DNA of 64,000 nucleotides from Paenibacillus riograndensis SBR5 (GTDB lineage: Bacteria; Bacillota; Bacilli; Paenibacillales; Paenibacillaceae). The notes beneath the pieces were generated by a model that saw nothing but the letters and a program-made list of their open reading frames with translations, was not told the DNA's origin and did not search any database. The stretch covers positions 1,193,001 through 1,257,000 of the forward strand of contig NZ_LN831776.1 of the NCBI RefSeq assembly GCF_000981585.1, read 5' to 3'. The translations under genes and the position numbers were made by a program. Of the stretch, positions 25,264-33,344 are shown one piece after another (position 1 is the stretch's first letter; the number at the start of each line of letters is the position of its first letter).

Positions 25264-26096
25264 TGAAAGCAAAGTCTAAAGGCAGATTGAATATTGGAAT
25301 TGAAGTGCTTATGATCCTGCTGGCCTTGCTGTTTCTTTCCCCATTCTATTTCCTGCTGGCGAACTCGGTGAAGTCCTTCGGTGAGATTCTAAGCAATGCG
25401 GCAAGCTGGCCGCAGGAATTCATGTGGTCCAACTACACGAATGCCTGGAAGTTAGCCCGCTTCTCCGAAGCGTTCCGCAATTCACTGATTGTGACCATCA
25501 TCTCAGTGGTTCTGATCTCGCTGTTCAGCGCAATGGCTGCTTACCGGATGGTCCGCGCCAACACACGGTTCAATCAAATTCTGCTGCTGCTGTTCGTAGC
25601 GGCGATGGTGGTTCCGTTTCAGACCATTATGATTCCGATCCTGAAAGTCGTTAATATCCTTGGGGTCAATAACTCCTTTGCCGGTCTGATTATCTCCAAT
25701 CTGGGGTTAAGTATTCCGATGGCGATCTTCCTGTTCCACGGCTTCATCAAATCGGTGCCGCTTGAGATTGAAGAGGCGGCAACCGTTGACGGGTGTAATC
25801 CGATCTCGGCATTCTTCCGGATCGTGCTTCCTTTGCTGAAGCCGATGCTGATGACGATCATCGTCTTAAACGCGCTAGGCATCTGGAACGATTATTTGCT
25901 CCCGTCGCTGATTCTTCAGGCGCCCGGGCTGCGCACCATTCCGCTGGCTACCTTCTCGTTCTTCGGGCAATATACGAAGCAATGGGATATGGCGCTTCCG
26001 GCACTGACCCTTGGGGTTGCTCCAATCGTTATTTTCTATCTGTTCATGCAGCGTTACATTGTTGAGGGAATAGCGGCAGGCTCGGTGAAGGGTTAA
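25263..26096 (+). CDS. Carbohydrate ABC transporter permease (MalG type)
   Basis: 277 residues; its ATG overlaps the previous stop codon by one base (TAATG), implying coupled translation. Six helices, with EAA loop 'EEAATVDGCNPISAFFRIVLP' and terminal 'YIVEGIAAGSVKG', a hallmark of CUT1 permeases. It forms the channel with the preceding permease. No ATPase gene is nearby; systems of this type usually share an MsmX-like ATPase encoded elsewhere. Confidence 0.93.
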   Translation: MKAKSKGRLNIGIEVLMILLALLFLSPFYFLLANSVKSFGEILSNAASWPQEFMWSNYTNAWKLARFSEAFRNSLIVTIISVVLISLFSAMAAYRMVRANTRFNQILLLLFVAAMVVPFQTIMIPILKVVNILGVNNSFAGLIISNLGLSIPMAIFLFHGFIKSVPLEIEEAATVDGCNPISAFFRIVLPLLKPMLMTIIVLNALGIWNDYLLPSLILQAPGLRTIPLATFSFFGQYTKQWDMALPALTLGVAPIVIFYLFMQRYIVEGIAAGSVKG

Positions 26097-26156
26097 TTCC
26101 CCGGGCCCCCGTTCCAAATATACCAGCAGTTAATTTATTCAAGGGGGAAATTAGAA

Positions 26157-27464
26157 ATGATGAAGAAACGTTCTGCAGTGATGCTGTCATCTGTAATGCT
26201 AATGTCAGTTGTGCTTGCGGCCTGTGGCGGAAATTCCAATAATACCGCATCTAATAATGCATCAAATGGAAGCGCTGGCAATACATCCGGCGCAGTGAAA
26301 ACGGTTAAAATCTTTCAGTTCAAAACGGAAATCGTTGAAGGCCTGAATGAGCTGAAGGTGGAATTCGAAAAAGAGCATCCTAACATCAAGCTGGATATTC
26401 AAACAGTCGGCGGCGGTGCAGACTATGGGGCAGCCCTGAAAACCAAATTTGCTTCCGGCGATGCGCCCGATATTTTCTCCAATGGGGGATATGCCGAAAT
26501 GGCCCTGTGGGCAGACAAGCTGGAAGACCTGTCCGACCAGCCTTGGGTGAAGGATCTGATCCCGATGGCGGCAGAGCCTATGACCAAAGACGGCAAAACC
26601 TACGGTATGCCCATGAACCTTGAAGGAATCGGCTATGTGTACAACAAGGATTTGTTCGCCAAAGCCGGCATCACTGAAACGCCAAAAACCATCACCGAGC
26701 TAGAAGCAGCCGCTAAAAAGCTGCAGGCTATCAATGTCACACCTTTCGGCAACGCGTATCAGGAATGGTGGCTGCTGGGCAACCAGGGCATCAGCGTAGC
26801 CTTTGCACAGCAGGATAACGTAGATGAGTTCATCAAAGGCCTCAATGCAGGCACTGCAAGTATCGTAGGCAACCCGGTATTCAAGGACTGGAGCAACCTG
26901 CTTAATTTGACCGTGAAATACGGCCAGAAAAATCCGCTGACCACCGATGCCAATACTCACCTGGCTCTGTTCGCCAAGGGTGAAACGGCTATGATGCAGG
27001 AAGGCAACTGGGCTCAAACGCTTGTGGACAACATTACGCCTAACATGAACATCGGCATGTTCCCTATGCCAATCAATGATAATGCAGAGAAGAATGATAA
27101 GCTGACTGTAGGGATTCCTGCCAACCTGGTTGTGAACAAGGATTCCGCTTCCAAAGAAGAAGCCAAAACATTCTTGAACTGGCTCGTAACTTCCGATATG
27201 GGTAAAGAATATATCACTAAAAAATGGAAGTTCATCCCTGCGTTGAAAACCATTGAAGCTACTCCGGAGGATATCGGGGCACTCGGTTCCGATGTATGGA
27301 AATATGTGCAGGACGGCAAGGTGTATGGTCTGCAATCCTCCAAATTCCCTGATGGTGTGACTCAAGAATTTGCCAGTGTCATTCAAGAGCTGATCGCGGG
27401 TAAAACGGACGAAGCCGGCTGGGAAAAAAGCATGCAGGCCGCTTGGGATAAGCTGAAGAAATAG
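26157..27464 (+). CDS. Carbohydrate ABC transporter substrate-binding lipoprotein
   Basis: 435 residues, ATG 26157 (or the adjacent ATG 26160) after AAGGGGGAAA. Lipoprotein signal 'MLMSVVLAACGGNSN', with the Cys near residue 23, then a low-complexity Asn/Ser/Ala linker. The mature fold is a family 1 extracellular solute-binding protein ('VEFEKEHPNIKLDIQTVGGG', 'YGMPMNLEGIGYVYNKDLF', 'MMQEGNWAQTLV'). Here the binding protein is the last gene of the operon, whereas it is more often first. The ligand is probably an oligosaccharide. Confidence 0.93.
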   Translation: MMKKRSAVMLSSVMLMSVVLAACGGNSNNTASNNASNGSAGNTSGAVKTVKIFQFKTEIVEGLNELKVEFEKEHPNIKLDIQTVGGGADYGAALKTKFASGDAPDIFSNGGYAEMALWADKLEDLSDQPWVKDLIPMAAEPMTKDGKTYGMPMNLEGIGYVYNKDLFAKAGITETPKTITELEAAAKKLQAINVTPFGNAYQEWWLLGNQGISVAFAQQDNVDEFIKGLNAGTASIVGNPVFKDWSNLLNLTVKYGQKNPLTTDANTHLALFAKGETAMMQEGNWAQTLVDNITPNMNIGMFPMPINDNAEKNDKLTVGIPANLVVNKDSASKEEAKTFLNWLVTSDMGKEYITKKWKFIPALKTIEATPEDIGALGSDVWKYVQDGKVYGLQSSKFPDGVTQEFASVIQELIAGKTDEAGWEKSMQAAWDKLKK

Positions 27465-27567
27465 GCGGACTTTTGATCCTGTACTTGTTCCATGGAGCCG
27501 GAACGCATCAGCCGGGGTATTATTCTCGGGAACTCACGGGTATAATGGATAAAAGGAGATGATTTCC

Positions 27568-27759
27568 ATGTCTGACTTTTTTAATCCGGGCCCTACTGTA
27601 CCCAGGCCGGACCCCTACGCCCACAAAGCCAAGCATGATGCCGACGCGCATAAATATCATCACAAAGGCATAACCGGCTTCTGGAGGCAGGTTACCGATC
27701 TGGTGATAGCGGTAGGTGTGCTCGCGGTTATCGTGGGCCTGTGTATCTGGCTCTTTTAA
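27568..27759 (+). CDS. Small C-terminally anchored membrane protein
   Basis: 63 residues, ATG 27568 with AAAAGGAGATG upstream. The N-terminal 40 residues are Pro/His/Lys-rich ('HKAKHDADAHKYHHKG'), and the C-terminal 25 form one hydrophobic helix ('VTDLVIAVGVLAVIVGLCIW'). I do not recognise the family. It is followed by a long stable hairpin. Confidence 0.7.
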   Translation: MSDFFNPGPTVPRPDPYAHKAKHDADAHKYHHKGITGFWRQVTDLVIAVGVLAVIVGLCIWLF

Positions 27760-27788
27760 CGAATTTACCTCATGGTCCTATGCAAAAT

Positions 27789-27840
27789 ACACAAGCAGCG
27801 GACCCCGGCTGGTTCAGCCCCGGGTGCCGCTGCTTGTGTT
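27789..27840 (+). terminator. Long GC-rich hairpin, probable terminator
   Basis: ACACAAGCAGCGG and CCGCTGCTTGTGT pair as outer arms, with ACCCCGG / CCGGGT-like inner pairing. It ends in TGTTCTG, so the T tract is weak. Confidence 0.65.
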
Positions 27841-27845
27841 CTGAG

Positions 27846-27908
27846 GCCGGAATTCCAAACATTCCCCGGAGTTACGACCCTACCCCCATAATGTAAAACT
27901 AAAATTCA
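27846..27908. repeat. Half copy of family A palindromic element (A4)
   Basis: Runs from GCCGGAATTCCAAACATT to AAAATTCA and matches the right half of copy A1 (1639-1700) with few changes. The left half is missing; the hairpin of the preceding gene occupies its place. It is a remnant or a minimal form, immediately adjacent to element B1. Confidence 0.6.
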
Positions 27909-27912
27909 TCAT

Positions 27913-28110
27913 CCTTAGTGGGAAAAAGTACCACTAATCAAGCTCATTTAGCTTATGGAGCAGCCTATGTTGGAAAAAGTACCACTAATTCGGCTGAAAG
28001 TGGCCGTATGGGGGAAATAGGCATGAATTAGGTGGACGAAATCCCACTAAAACCTTCTGTAGCCCGGATTTCAGCGAATTAGTTTTACTTTTTCCACTTA
28101 GCTTCAGTCC
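27913..28110. repeat. Four-unit phased intergenic element, GTGGAAAAAG type (copy B1)
   Basis: Units with GGAAAAAG at 27921 and 27972, a diverged forward unit GGACGAAAT at 28034, and an inverted unit CTTTTTCC at 28088. The spacings are 51, 62 and 54 bp. Unit consensus here is TTGGAAAAAGTACCACTAATT. It lies in the 408 bp gap between convergent genes ending at 27759 and 28168. Confidence 0.65.
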
Positions 28111-28167
28111 CTTATGAACCTCACTCACGTTCCCCAAGTTTTCCACTTCTCCACTTCATAAAGAAAA

Positions 28168-29028
28168 TCAATGCAGCCGCCGGAATTGATCCGGCGTGGT
28201 TCCGGACTGCTTGCGGAAAGTGGCCACGAAGTGGCTGACATCGCGGAAGCCGACCTGCTGCGAAATGGCTTTTACGGTTAGATCGGGCTGGCTGACCAGC
28301 AGCTCCTTGCTCTTGCGGATACGCAGGCGGACGAAATAGGCATATGGCGAAAGGCCGAAGGTCTGCAGAAACAGGCTGTTAAGGTAGCGGCCCGACACAT
28401 CAAGCTGCAGAGCCAGGTCATGCAGGCCGATATCGGGATCGCCATAATGGCTGTCCATCCATTTCAGCAGTGGCTGCACCTTGTCCACATTGCGGGAGAT
28501 GGCGGTATTGTTGTGCAGGTGCCCGTATTTGCTGAGCGTCAGGAGGAACCGGTAGGCATCGGTAGAAGCACCAAGGCTGAACATATCCTCAGCGGCATCG
28601 TGCCGGTCGAGCATTTCCTTCAGCATCAGGGGCAACGGCGCCTCGCTCTCCCAGCGGTAAAAGGAGTTGGCGTTCATGCCGAGTGAATCCAGAATCTGCC
28701 GGGCAGAGCTTCCCCCAAAGGTCAGATAATAGGTGCACCACGGTTCAGCGGACAGCGCTTCGTACCTATGGGAGATCCCCGGGAGCAGGAGTACGCCGCT
28801 GCCTTCGGCGAGCGTAAGCTTTTTATTCTCGAAATGGATGATTCCCTCACCCTGCGAGGTCTGGAGCCAATGATAGGCGTGGTAGCCCTCAGGGCGGGAT
28901 ACCTTCTCCTGATCGGGGTTGTAGCCCATGCTGTCGAGTGTAATCGGCAGGTGGTATCCGCCTTCTTGGCCGAACACAATTCTGCGGGGGGCTGTCACGG
29001 GCAAATGCATCCTCTCCTTTTGTTCCAT
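28168..29028 (-). CDS. AraC-family regulator with N-terminal arabinose-binding-like domain
   Basis: 286 residues. An N-terminal cupin/AraC ligand domain ('GYHAYHWLQTSQGEGIIHFEN', 'LLPGISHRYEAL') and a C-terminal double helix-turn-helix ('IGLHDLALQLDVSGRYLNSLF', 'LTVKAISQQVGFRDVSHFVATF'). The first ATG (29028) lacks a clear ribosome site, and the next, six codons in (29010), sits too close to AAGGAGAGG; the exact start is uncertain. It is divergent from the GH42 beta-galactosidase gene and presumably activates it. Confidence 0.9.
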   Translation of the reverse strand: MEQKERMHLPVTAPRRIVFGQEGGYHLPITLDSMGYNPDQEKVSRPEGYHAYHWLQTSQGEGIIHFENKKLTLAEGSGVLLLPGISHRYEALSAEPWCTYYLTFGGSSARQILDSLGMNANSFYRWESEAPLPLMLKEMLDRHDAAEDMFSLGASTDAYRFLLTLSKYGHLHNNTAISRNVDKVQPLLKWMDSHYGDPDIGLHDLALQLDVSGRYLNSLFLQTFGLSPYAYFVRLRIRKSKELLVSQPDLTVKAISQQVGFRDVSHFVATFRKQSGTTPDQFRRLH

Positions 29029-29079
29029 ATTATTATATGTCTTGGTGGTAATTTTATATTTAAAGGGAATCGTAGAGCG

Positions 29080-29109
29080 TTTACAATAAGAATATACTTA
29101 TACTATAAA
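29080..29109 (+). promoter_or_regulatory. Predicted promoter for the GH42 gene
   Basis: TTTACA at 29080-29085 and TATAAA at 29104-29109 with an 18-base spacer, between the divergent AraC and GH42 genes. Confidence 0.45.
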
Positions 29110-29122
29110 GGATGTGCGATAC

Positions 29123-31153
29123 GTGATCAACGATAAATTGCCAAAGATTTGGTACGGCGGAGATTACAATCCCGAGCAGTGGGACGCCCCGGTATGGGCA
29201 GAGGATGAACGGATGTTCAAGCTGGCGGGTATTGATGTTGCTACGATTAATGTATTTTCATGGGCGCTGATTCAGCCTTCGGAGGATACCTATGATTTCT
29301 CCGGCCTGGATGAATTGATGGACCGTTTATATAACAATGGAACCTATGTCTGCCTGGCTACAAGCACAGGAGCCCATCCGGCCTGGATGGCCCACCGCTA
29401 TCCTGAAGTGACCCGGGTCGATGTGCAGGGCAGAAAGCGTAAATTCGGCGGACGCCACAACTCCAACCCGAACAGTCCGGTCTACCGTAAATTCGCTGCC
29501 AAGCTGGCGGGCAAGCTGGCTGAGCGCTACAAGGACCATCCGGGGCTGGTGGCCTGGCATATTTCTAATGAATACGGCGGCTACGACTATTCCGAGCAGT
29601 CTGAAGCAGCTTTCCGGGTCTGGCTGAAGAACCGTTACGGCTCGCTGGATGCGCTCAATAAAGCCTGGAACACCCGCTTTTGGGGGCACACCTTTTATGA
29701 TTGGGAAGAAATTGTTGTACCAAGCGAATTGAGTGAGGAATGGAACGGCAACCGGACCAACTTCCAGGGAATTTCCCTTGATTACCGCAGATTTATGTCG
29801 CATAGTCTGCTGGAATGCTACAAGCTGGAATATGATGCCATCAAGGAGCATAGCACGAACGTTCCGGTGACCACCAACCTGATGGGCTTTTACCCCGAGC
29901 TGGATTATTTCGAGTGGGCTAAGCATATGGATGTTGTCTCCTGGGATAACTACCCGTCGCTGGATACGCCGGTCAGCCATACGGCCATGACGCATGACCT
30001 GATGCGCGGTCTGAAGAACGGCCAGCCGTTTATGCTGATGGAGCAGACGCCAAGCCAGCAGAACTGGCAGCCGTACAACTCGCTGAAGCGTCCAGGTGTA
30101 ATGCGCCTGTGGAGCTATCAGGCGGTAGCGCGGGGTGCGGATACGGTGCTGTTTTTCCAGCTCCGCCGTTCCATCGGCGCCTGCGAGAAGTATCATGGCG
30201 CTGTCATTGAGCATGTAGGACATGAGCATACCCGGGTCTTCCGTGAATGTGCCGAGCTTGGCAGAGAGCTGGGGCTGCTGGGCGACCAGCTGCTGGATGC
30301 GCGCAGTGCAGCGCAGATCGGCATTATCTACGACTGGGAAAACCGCTGGGCGCTTGACCTGTCAAGCGGACCTTCCGTAGCGCTGGATTATGTGAACGAA
30401 GTGCATAAATATTACGACGCGCTGTATCAGCAGAATATCGAAGCCGATATGATCGGTGTTGAAGAAGACCTCTCCAGGTATAAGATTGTTATCGCTCCGG
30501 TGCTGTATATGATCAAGCCGGGATTTGCCGAAAAGGTTGAAGCCTTCGTGAAGGCGGGCGGCACCTTCGTTACGACTTATTTCAGCGGCATCGTGAACGA
30601 AAATGATCTGGTTACCGTCGGAGGCTACCCGGGCGAGCTGCGCAAGGTGCTCGGCATTTGGGCTGAGGAAATCGACGCCCTGCTGCCGGGAATGAGCAAT
30701 GAAATCGTGATGAGCAAAGAATGGGGCGCACTGAACCGCACTTACCCGTGCGATCTGCTGTGCGATCTGATTCACGCGGAAGGCGCTGAAGTGCTGGCTG
30801 AGTATGGCGCTGATTTTTACAAAGGGATGCCGGCTCTAACCGTGAACCGCTTTGGCGAAGGCAAGGCTTACTACGTGGCAACCAGCCCGGATGCGGCGTT
30901 CCTGCAAGGGTTCCTGTCAAACCTGTGTGCAGAAAAAGAGATTCAGCCGCTGGTCAGCGCACCGGAAGGCATCGAATCCGTACAGCGCGTCAAGGACGGT
31001 GTATCCTATCTGTTCCTGCTGAACCATAAGGAAGGCGAGCTTAGCGCTGATATCGGTTCCGTGCAGCGCACCGATCTGCTGACGGGCAAAACTTTCAGCG
31101 GCACGGCCGTGGTTCCGGGGCGGAGCGTTCTGATTTTGTCAGACAAGAACTAG
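29123..31153 (+). CDS. GH42 beta-galactosidase
   Basis: 676 residues from GTG 29123, which is about 11 bases after AAAGGA; a GTG at 29114 is too close to that site. The start 'WYGGDYNPEQWD' is the usual GH42 opening. The acid/base is E150 in 'WHISNEYGG' and the nucleophile is E307 in 'FMLMEQTPS'. The trimerisation and small beta domains follow ('VIAPVLYMIKPGFAEKVEAF', 'FLLNHKEGELS'). There is no signal peptide, so it acts in the cytosol on imported beta-galactosides or galacto-oligosaccharides. The divergent AraC gene is its likely regulator. Confidence 0.94.
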   Translation: MINDKLPKIWYGGDYNPEQWDAPVWAEDERMFKLAGIDVATINVFSWALIQPSEDTYDFSGLDELMDRLYNNGTYVCLATSTGAHPAWMAHRYPEVTRVDVQGRKRKFGGRHNSNPNSPVYRKFAAKLAGKLAERYKDHPGLVAWHISNEYGGYDYSEQSEAAFRVWLKNRYGSLDALNKAWNTRFWGHTFYDWEEIVVPSELSEEWNGNRTNFQGISLDYRRFMSHSLLECYKLEYDAIKEHSTNVPVTTNLMGFYPELDYFEWAKHMDVVSWDNYPSLDTPVSHTAMTHDLMRGLKNGQPFMLMEQTPSQQNWQPYNSLKRPGVMRLWSYQAVARGADTVLFFQLRRSIGACEKYHGAVIEHVGHEHTRVFRECAELGRELGLLGDQLLDARSAAQIGIIYDWENRWALDLSSGPSVALDYVNEVHKYYDALYQQNIEADMIGVEEDLSRYKIVIAPVLYMIKPGFAEKVEAFVKAGGTFVTTYFSGIVNENDLVTVGGYPGELRKVLGIWAEEIDALLPGMSNEIVMSKEWGALNRTYPCDLLCDLIHAEGAEVLAEYGADFYKGMPALTVNRFGEGKAYYVATSPDAAFLQGFLSNLCAEKEIQPLVSAPEGIESVQRVKDGVSYLFLLNHKEGELSADIGSVQRTDLLTGKTFSGTAVVPGRSVLILSDKN

Positions 31154-31204
31154 AAAACGCCGTAGTCCTCTTTTTGGATAACTATTGCGGTGGATCTTTT
31201 ATAT

Positions 31205-31397
31205 GAGTGCACTTTGTGCAATAGAAAACTTTTTTATTCTGCATAGAATCGCCTTCTCCTGTATTTCGTGCAACAGATTTGCGGATTTGGAGTCAAAAAC
31301 TGCTTTTCCAGCGGATTCAAATGTACAAAGTACATTAGATTGAGTTTTTCGGCCGATTTATGGGTCATCAGCTGTACAAAGTGCAATAGATGGCGGG
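31205..31397. repeat. Four-unit phased intergenic element, TGTAC/GTGCA type (copy C2)
   Basis: Core pentamers GTGCA at 31216, GTGCA at 31268, GTACA at 31330 and GTGCA at 31381, spaced 52, 62 and 51 bp, all in the same orientation. The unit consensus is TGTACAAAGTGCAATAGAT. It has the same geometry as copy C1 (484-652). It lies between the GH42 gene and the candidate toxin locus. Confidence 0.7.
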
Positions 31398-31463
31398 TGA
31401 GACTATCCGGTACAACTGGAGTGTTTCACTCGCCTCATTCTATTCTTGACGTTGGTTACCCAA

Positions 31464-31493
31464 TGGACACGTCATTATTCTGCGTGTTAAAAT
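31464..31493 (+). promoter_or_regulatory. Predicted promoter for a plus-strand RNA
   Basis: TGGACA (31464-31469), an 18-base spacer, and TAAAAT (31488-31493) preceded by a TG extended -10 dinucleotide. No open reading frame follows; instead there is a structured segment that runs antisense into the candidate toxin gene. Confidence 0.45.
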
Positions 31494-31499
31494 AGTGGG

Positions 31500-31676
31500 T
31501 ATAAAGAAGATCAACGGTTCCGTATACTAAAAAAGGAGATCCCGCCGCGCCAACGGCAAAGTCTCCTTAGGACCAGTAAGGCTGTGGATCACCACGGCGC
31601 GCACGAACAAAATTGCTAGTTCAAGCGAAACCCACCGTTAAGGCGCCAACCTATTTCGCGGTGGGTTTTCGCTTGT
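31500..31676 (+). ncRNA. Candidate antisense RNA (type I antitoxin-like)
   Basis: Starts about 7 bases after the predicted promoter and ends at the hairpin 31622-31675. It contains AAGGAGA/TCTCCTT and GCCGCGCC/GGCGCGC pairing segments. Its 3' end is complementary to the 3' end of the minus-strand small ORF. Two segments (CCAGTAAGGCTG at 31573-31584 and ACCACGGCGC at 31591-31600) are related to the toxin 5' leader region (CCGGTAAGCTG at 31801-31811 and GCGCCGTGGT at 31811-31820), so contacts at both ends of the toxin message are possible. All of this is inference from layout. Confidence 0.4.
31622..31675. terminator. Bidirectional terminator shared by convergent RNAs
   Basis: Stem CAAGCGAAACCCACCG / CGGTGGGTTTTCGCTTG, about 16 bp with one bulge. 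It lies between the plus-strand RNA and the minus-strand ORF, and the last codons of that ORF are inside the stem. Tails are only moderately T-rich. Confidence 0.6.
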
Positions 31677-31785
31677 TCCGAAGTTTCCGACGCAGTATAC
31701 GATAGAGCTTCCGTACACTGAACACAAGGCTCAGTAACGAAACGATCCAGCGCAGTACATCGTAGCACGACACAAGGTTGACCAT
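31651..31785 (-). CDS. Candidate type I toxin-like small membrane peptide
   Basis: 44 residues from ATG 31785, with GAAGGGGG 8-14 bases upstream on the minus strand. A hydrophobic stretch ('LRWIVSLLSLVFSV', about 11-24) is followed by a strongly basic tail ('RKLYRILRRKLRNKRKPTAK'). This is the usual design of Fst/TxpA-like membrane toxins. The promoter has an extended -10 (TGCTATAAT). The frame is open further upstream but without a ribosome site. No close family is recognised; it could also be a non-toxic small protein. Confidence 0.5.
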   Translation of the reverse strand: MVNLVSCYDVLRWIVSLLSLVFSVRKLYRILRRKLRNKRKPTAK

Positions 31786-31857
31786 CGGTGCCACCCCCTT
31801 CCGGTAAGCTGCGCCGTGGTCCGAAAACATCCACCACATTAAAAGTCCATGGAGCAA

Positions 31858-31866
31858 ATTATAGCA
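31858..31866 (-). promoter_or_regulatory. Extended -10 promoter for the small basic peptide gene
   Basis: On the minus strand TGCTATAAT gives a consensus -10 with the TG extension (hexamer at 31858-31863). The -35 region is poor. The start site would leave a 5' leader of about 65 bases. Confidence 0.5.
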
Positions 31867-32005
31867 TGGCCCATCCGCTCACACTACAATTCATTCAACC
31901 CCAGAACAAGAAAATTGTTTGAAAGACAAAGAATGTTCGATCTTTGCTTTTGCGAACTTCGTTAATTAGTTGGCGAAGAGTAACGGTTCAGGAGAGAGGC
32001 AGCAC

Positions 32006-32563
32006 ATGACAACATTACTGGTAACAGGCTACCGTGCGCATGAGCTCGGGATTTTTGACAGCAAACATCAGGGGATTCCTTATATCAAAAAAGCGCTGAT
32101 GAACAGATTGGTTCCGCTGGTTGAGGAGGGGGTGGACTGGATCATTACGCCCGGCCAATACGGTGTGGATCTGTGGGCCTGTGAAGTGGTGCTTGAGCTG
32201 AAGCAGCAGTACCCCGGATTGAAGCTGGGCATTATTACAGCACATGCCGCACCGGAGGAGAAGTGGAAGGAAGAGAAGCAGAATGAGTACCGGCGGATTG
32301 TGGCCGGGGCCGATTACTGCGGGGCGGTCAGCAATGCTCCGTATGACGGCAGTTGGCAGTTCCGGGCTAGAGATGACCTGTTATTCCGCAAAAGCGATGC
32401 AATTCTGCTGTTCTATGACGAAGATGCCGCCGAGGGGAGTCCGAAATTTTTCAAGGAGCGTGCATCGAAGCTGAATGAAGAAGGAGACTATGGCCTCTAT
32501 CTAATGCATGCCGAGGAGATTCAGAATATCGCCGATGAAGAGAGCCAGCAAGGTTATGAATAA
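32006..32563 (+). CDS. ypsA: YpsA/DUF1273 SLOG superfamily protein
   Basis: 185 residues from ATG 32006, with GGAGAGAGG upstream. It resembles B. subtilis YpsA along its length: 'LLVTGYRAHELGIFDSKH', 'DWIITPGQYGVDLWACEVV', 'ADYCGAVSNAPYDGSWQF', 'KSDAILLFYDEDAAEGSPKFF'. The fold is a SLOG Rossmann-like nucleotide-binding domain. YpsA has been linked to cell-division control in Firmicutes; the biochemical role is unresolved. A YCII gene follows after 12 bp, so they form a likely operon. Confidence 0.92.
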   Translation: MTTLLVTGYRAHELGIFDSKHQGIPYIKKALMNRLVPLVEEGVDWIITPGQYGVDLWACEVVLELKQQYPGLKLGIITAHAAPEEKWKEEKQNEYRRIVAGADYCGAVSNAPYDGSWQFRARDDLLFRKSDAILLFYDEDAAEGSPKFFKERASKLNEEGDYGLYLMHAEEIQNIADEESQQGYE

Positions 32564-32575
32564 GGAGGACAACAA

Positions 32576-32896
32576 ATGAGTGCTGTGAATAGCGAAGAGG
32601 ATATTTGTTATGTCATTTTATTAAGTCCAACCCCGCAGGACCGGAGGGATATGGATATCATCCGGGCGCATGTCAAGCATTTGCAGGAGCTTGAACGCAG
32701 CGGACAGCTGGTCATGTGCGGCCCCTTCAGCGACAGTCCGGGCGGCATGGTTATTATCCGTGCGGAATCCCGTGAAGAAGCTGAACGGATCGCTCAGCGT
32801 GATCCGTACATTCTTACGGGAATCCGCAGCTATGAGCTGCGCACCTGGGGACTGTCGCATGCAGGTAATCGGCACATGGGCATCGCAGAGGAATAG
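32576..32896 (+). CDS. YCII-related domain protein
   Basis: 106 residues; ATG 32576 has AAGGAGG 8 bases upstream. The family features are visible: 'CYVILLSPT' first strand, 'HVKHLQELERSGQLVMCGPF', and 'GGMVIIRAESREEAERIAQRDP'. YCII proteins have a ferredoxin-like fold with a conserved His-Asp pair, and some act as dehydrochlorinase or dehydratase-like enzymes. The substrate is unknown. It is co-directional with ypsA. Confidence 0.88.
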   Translation: MSAVNSEEDICYVILLSPTPQDRRDMDIIRAHVKHLQELERSGQLVMCGPFSDSPGGMVIIRAESREEAERIAQRDPYILTGIRSYELRTWGLSHAGNRHMGIAEE

Positions 32897-33062
32897 AGGA
32901 GGAATAGAAGAGGCAGCTCTATGATTACTTCCATATGTGGATAAAAATATGCTTGAAGTTGTGTAACGAGCAACGGCAGAAATACCGTTGTAGGAGTAGC
33001 GAAGGCCGAGTTCTGAGGGGGTAGCCGGTCTAGCAATTACTTTCCGGTTTCTTCGCAGGTGC

Positions 33063-33248
33063 TAGTTGGAAAAAGGGAGCTTATTTTTCCGGATATCAAG
33101 AAATCCTGAGAGTTAAGTGGAAAAAGTAAACTTAATTGGGCTACTTTTCTTGTCCAATGGCGAAATGAGCTGAATTAGTGACCCTTTTTCCACTTCATCT
33201 GCCCGAGGATAGGGTACTCCGGCAAATTAGGCTCCCTTTTTCCACCTA
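33063..33248. repeat. Four-unit phased intergenic element, GTGGAAAAAG type (copy B2)
   Basis: GGAAAAAG at 33068 and 33119 and inverted CTTTTTCC at 33184 and 33236, spaced 51, 65 and 52 bp. The sequence aligns along its whole length with copy B3 (56976-57167), including the central GGCGAAATGAGCTGAATTAG. It lies in the 448 bp gap between convergent genes. The rest of the gap (32897-33062) holds nothing recognisable. Confidence 0.75.
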
Positions 33249-33302
33249 AAGAGTTGCCGCAGGATTCATGGGGAATCGTTCTCCAGGTAACGCTAGAACC
33301 AA

Positions 33303-33343
33303 GACGGCTGCACTGTCCCATGGAGGACGGCACAGCCGTTTTT
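33303..33343. terminator. Intrinsic terminator, possibly bidirectional
   Basis: ACGGCTG / CAGCCGT arms with inner TGTCC / GGAC pairing, followed by five T on the plus strand. On the minus strand it begins 2 bases after the amidase stop, with a weaker T tail. Confidence 0.65.
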
Positions 33344-33344
33344 G

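Noticed and set aside
31154-32005. tRNA or riboswitch in the structured region after the GH42 gene
   Set aside because: No anticodon stem-loop or T-loop sequence was seen. The strong hairpins are better explained by a terminator shared by convergent RNAs.
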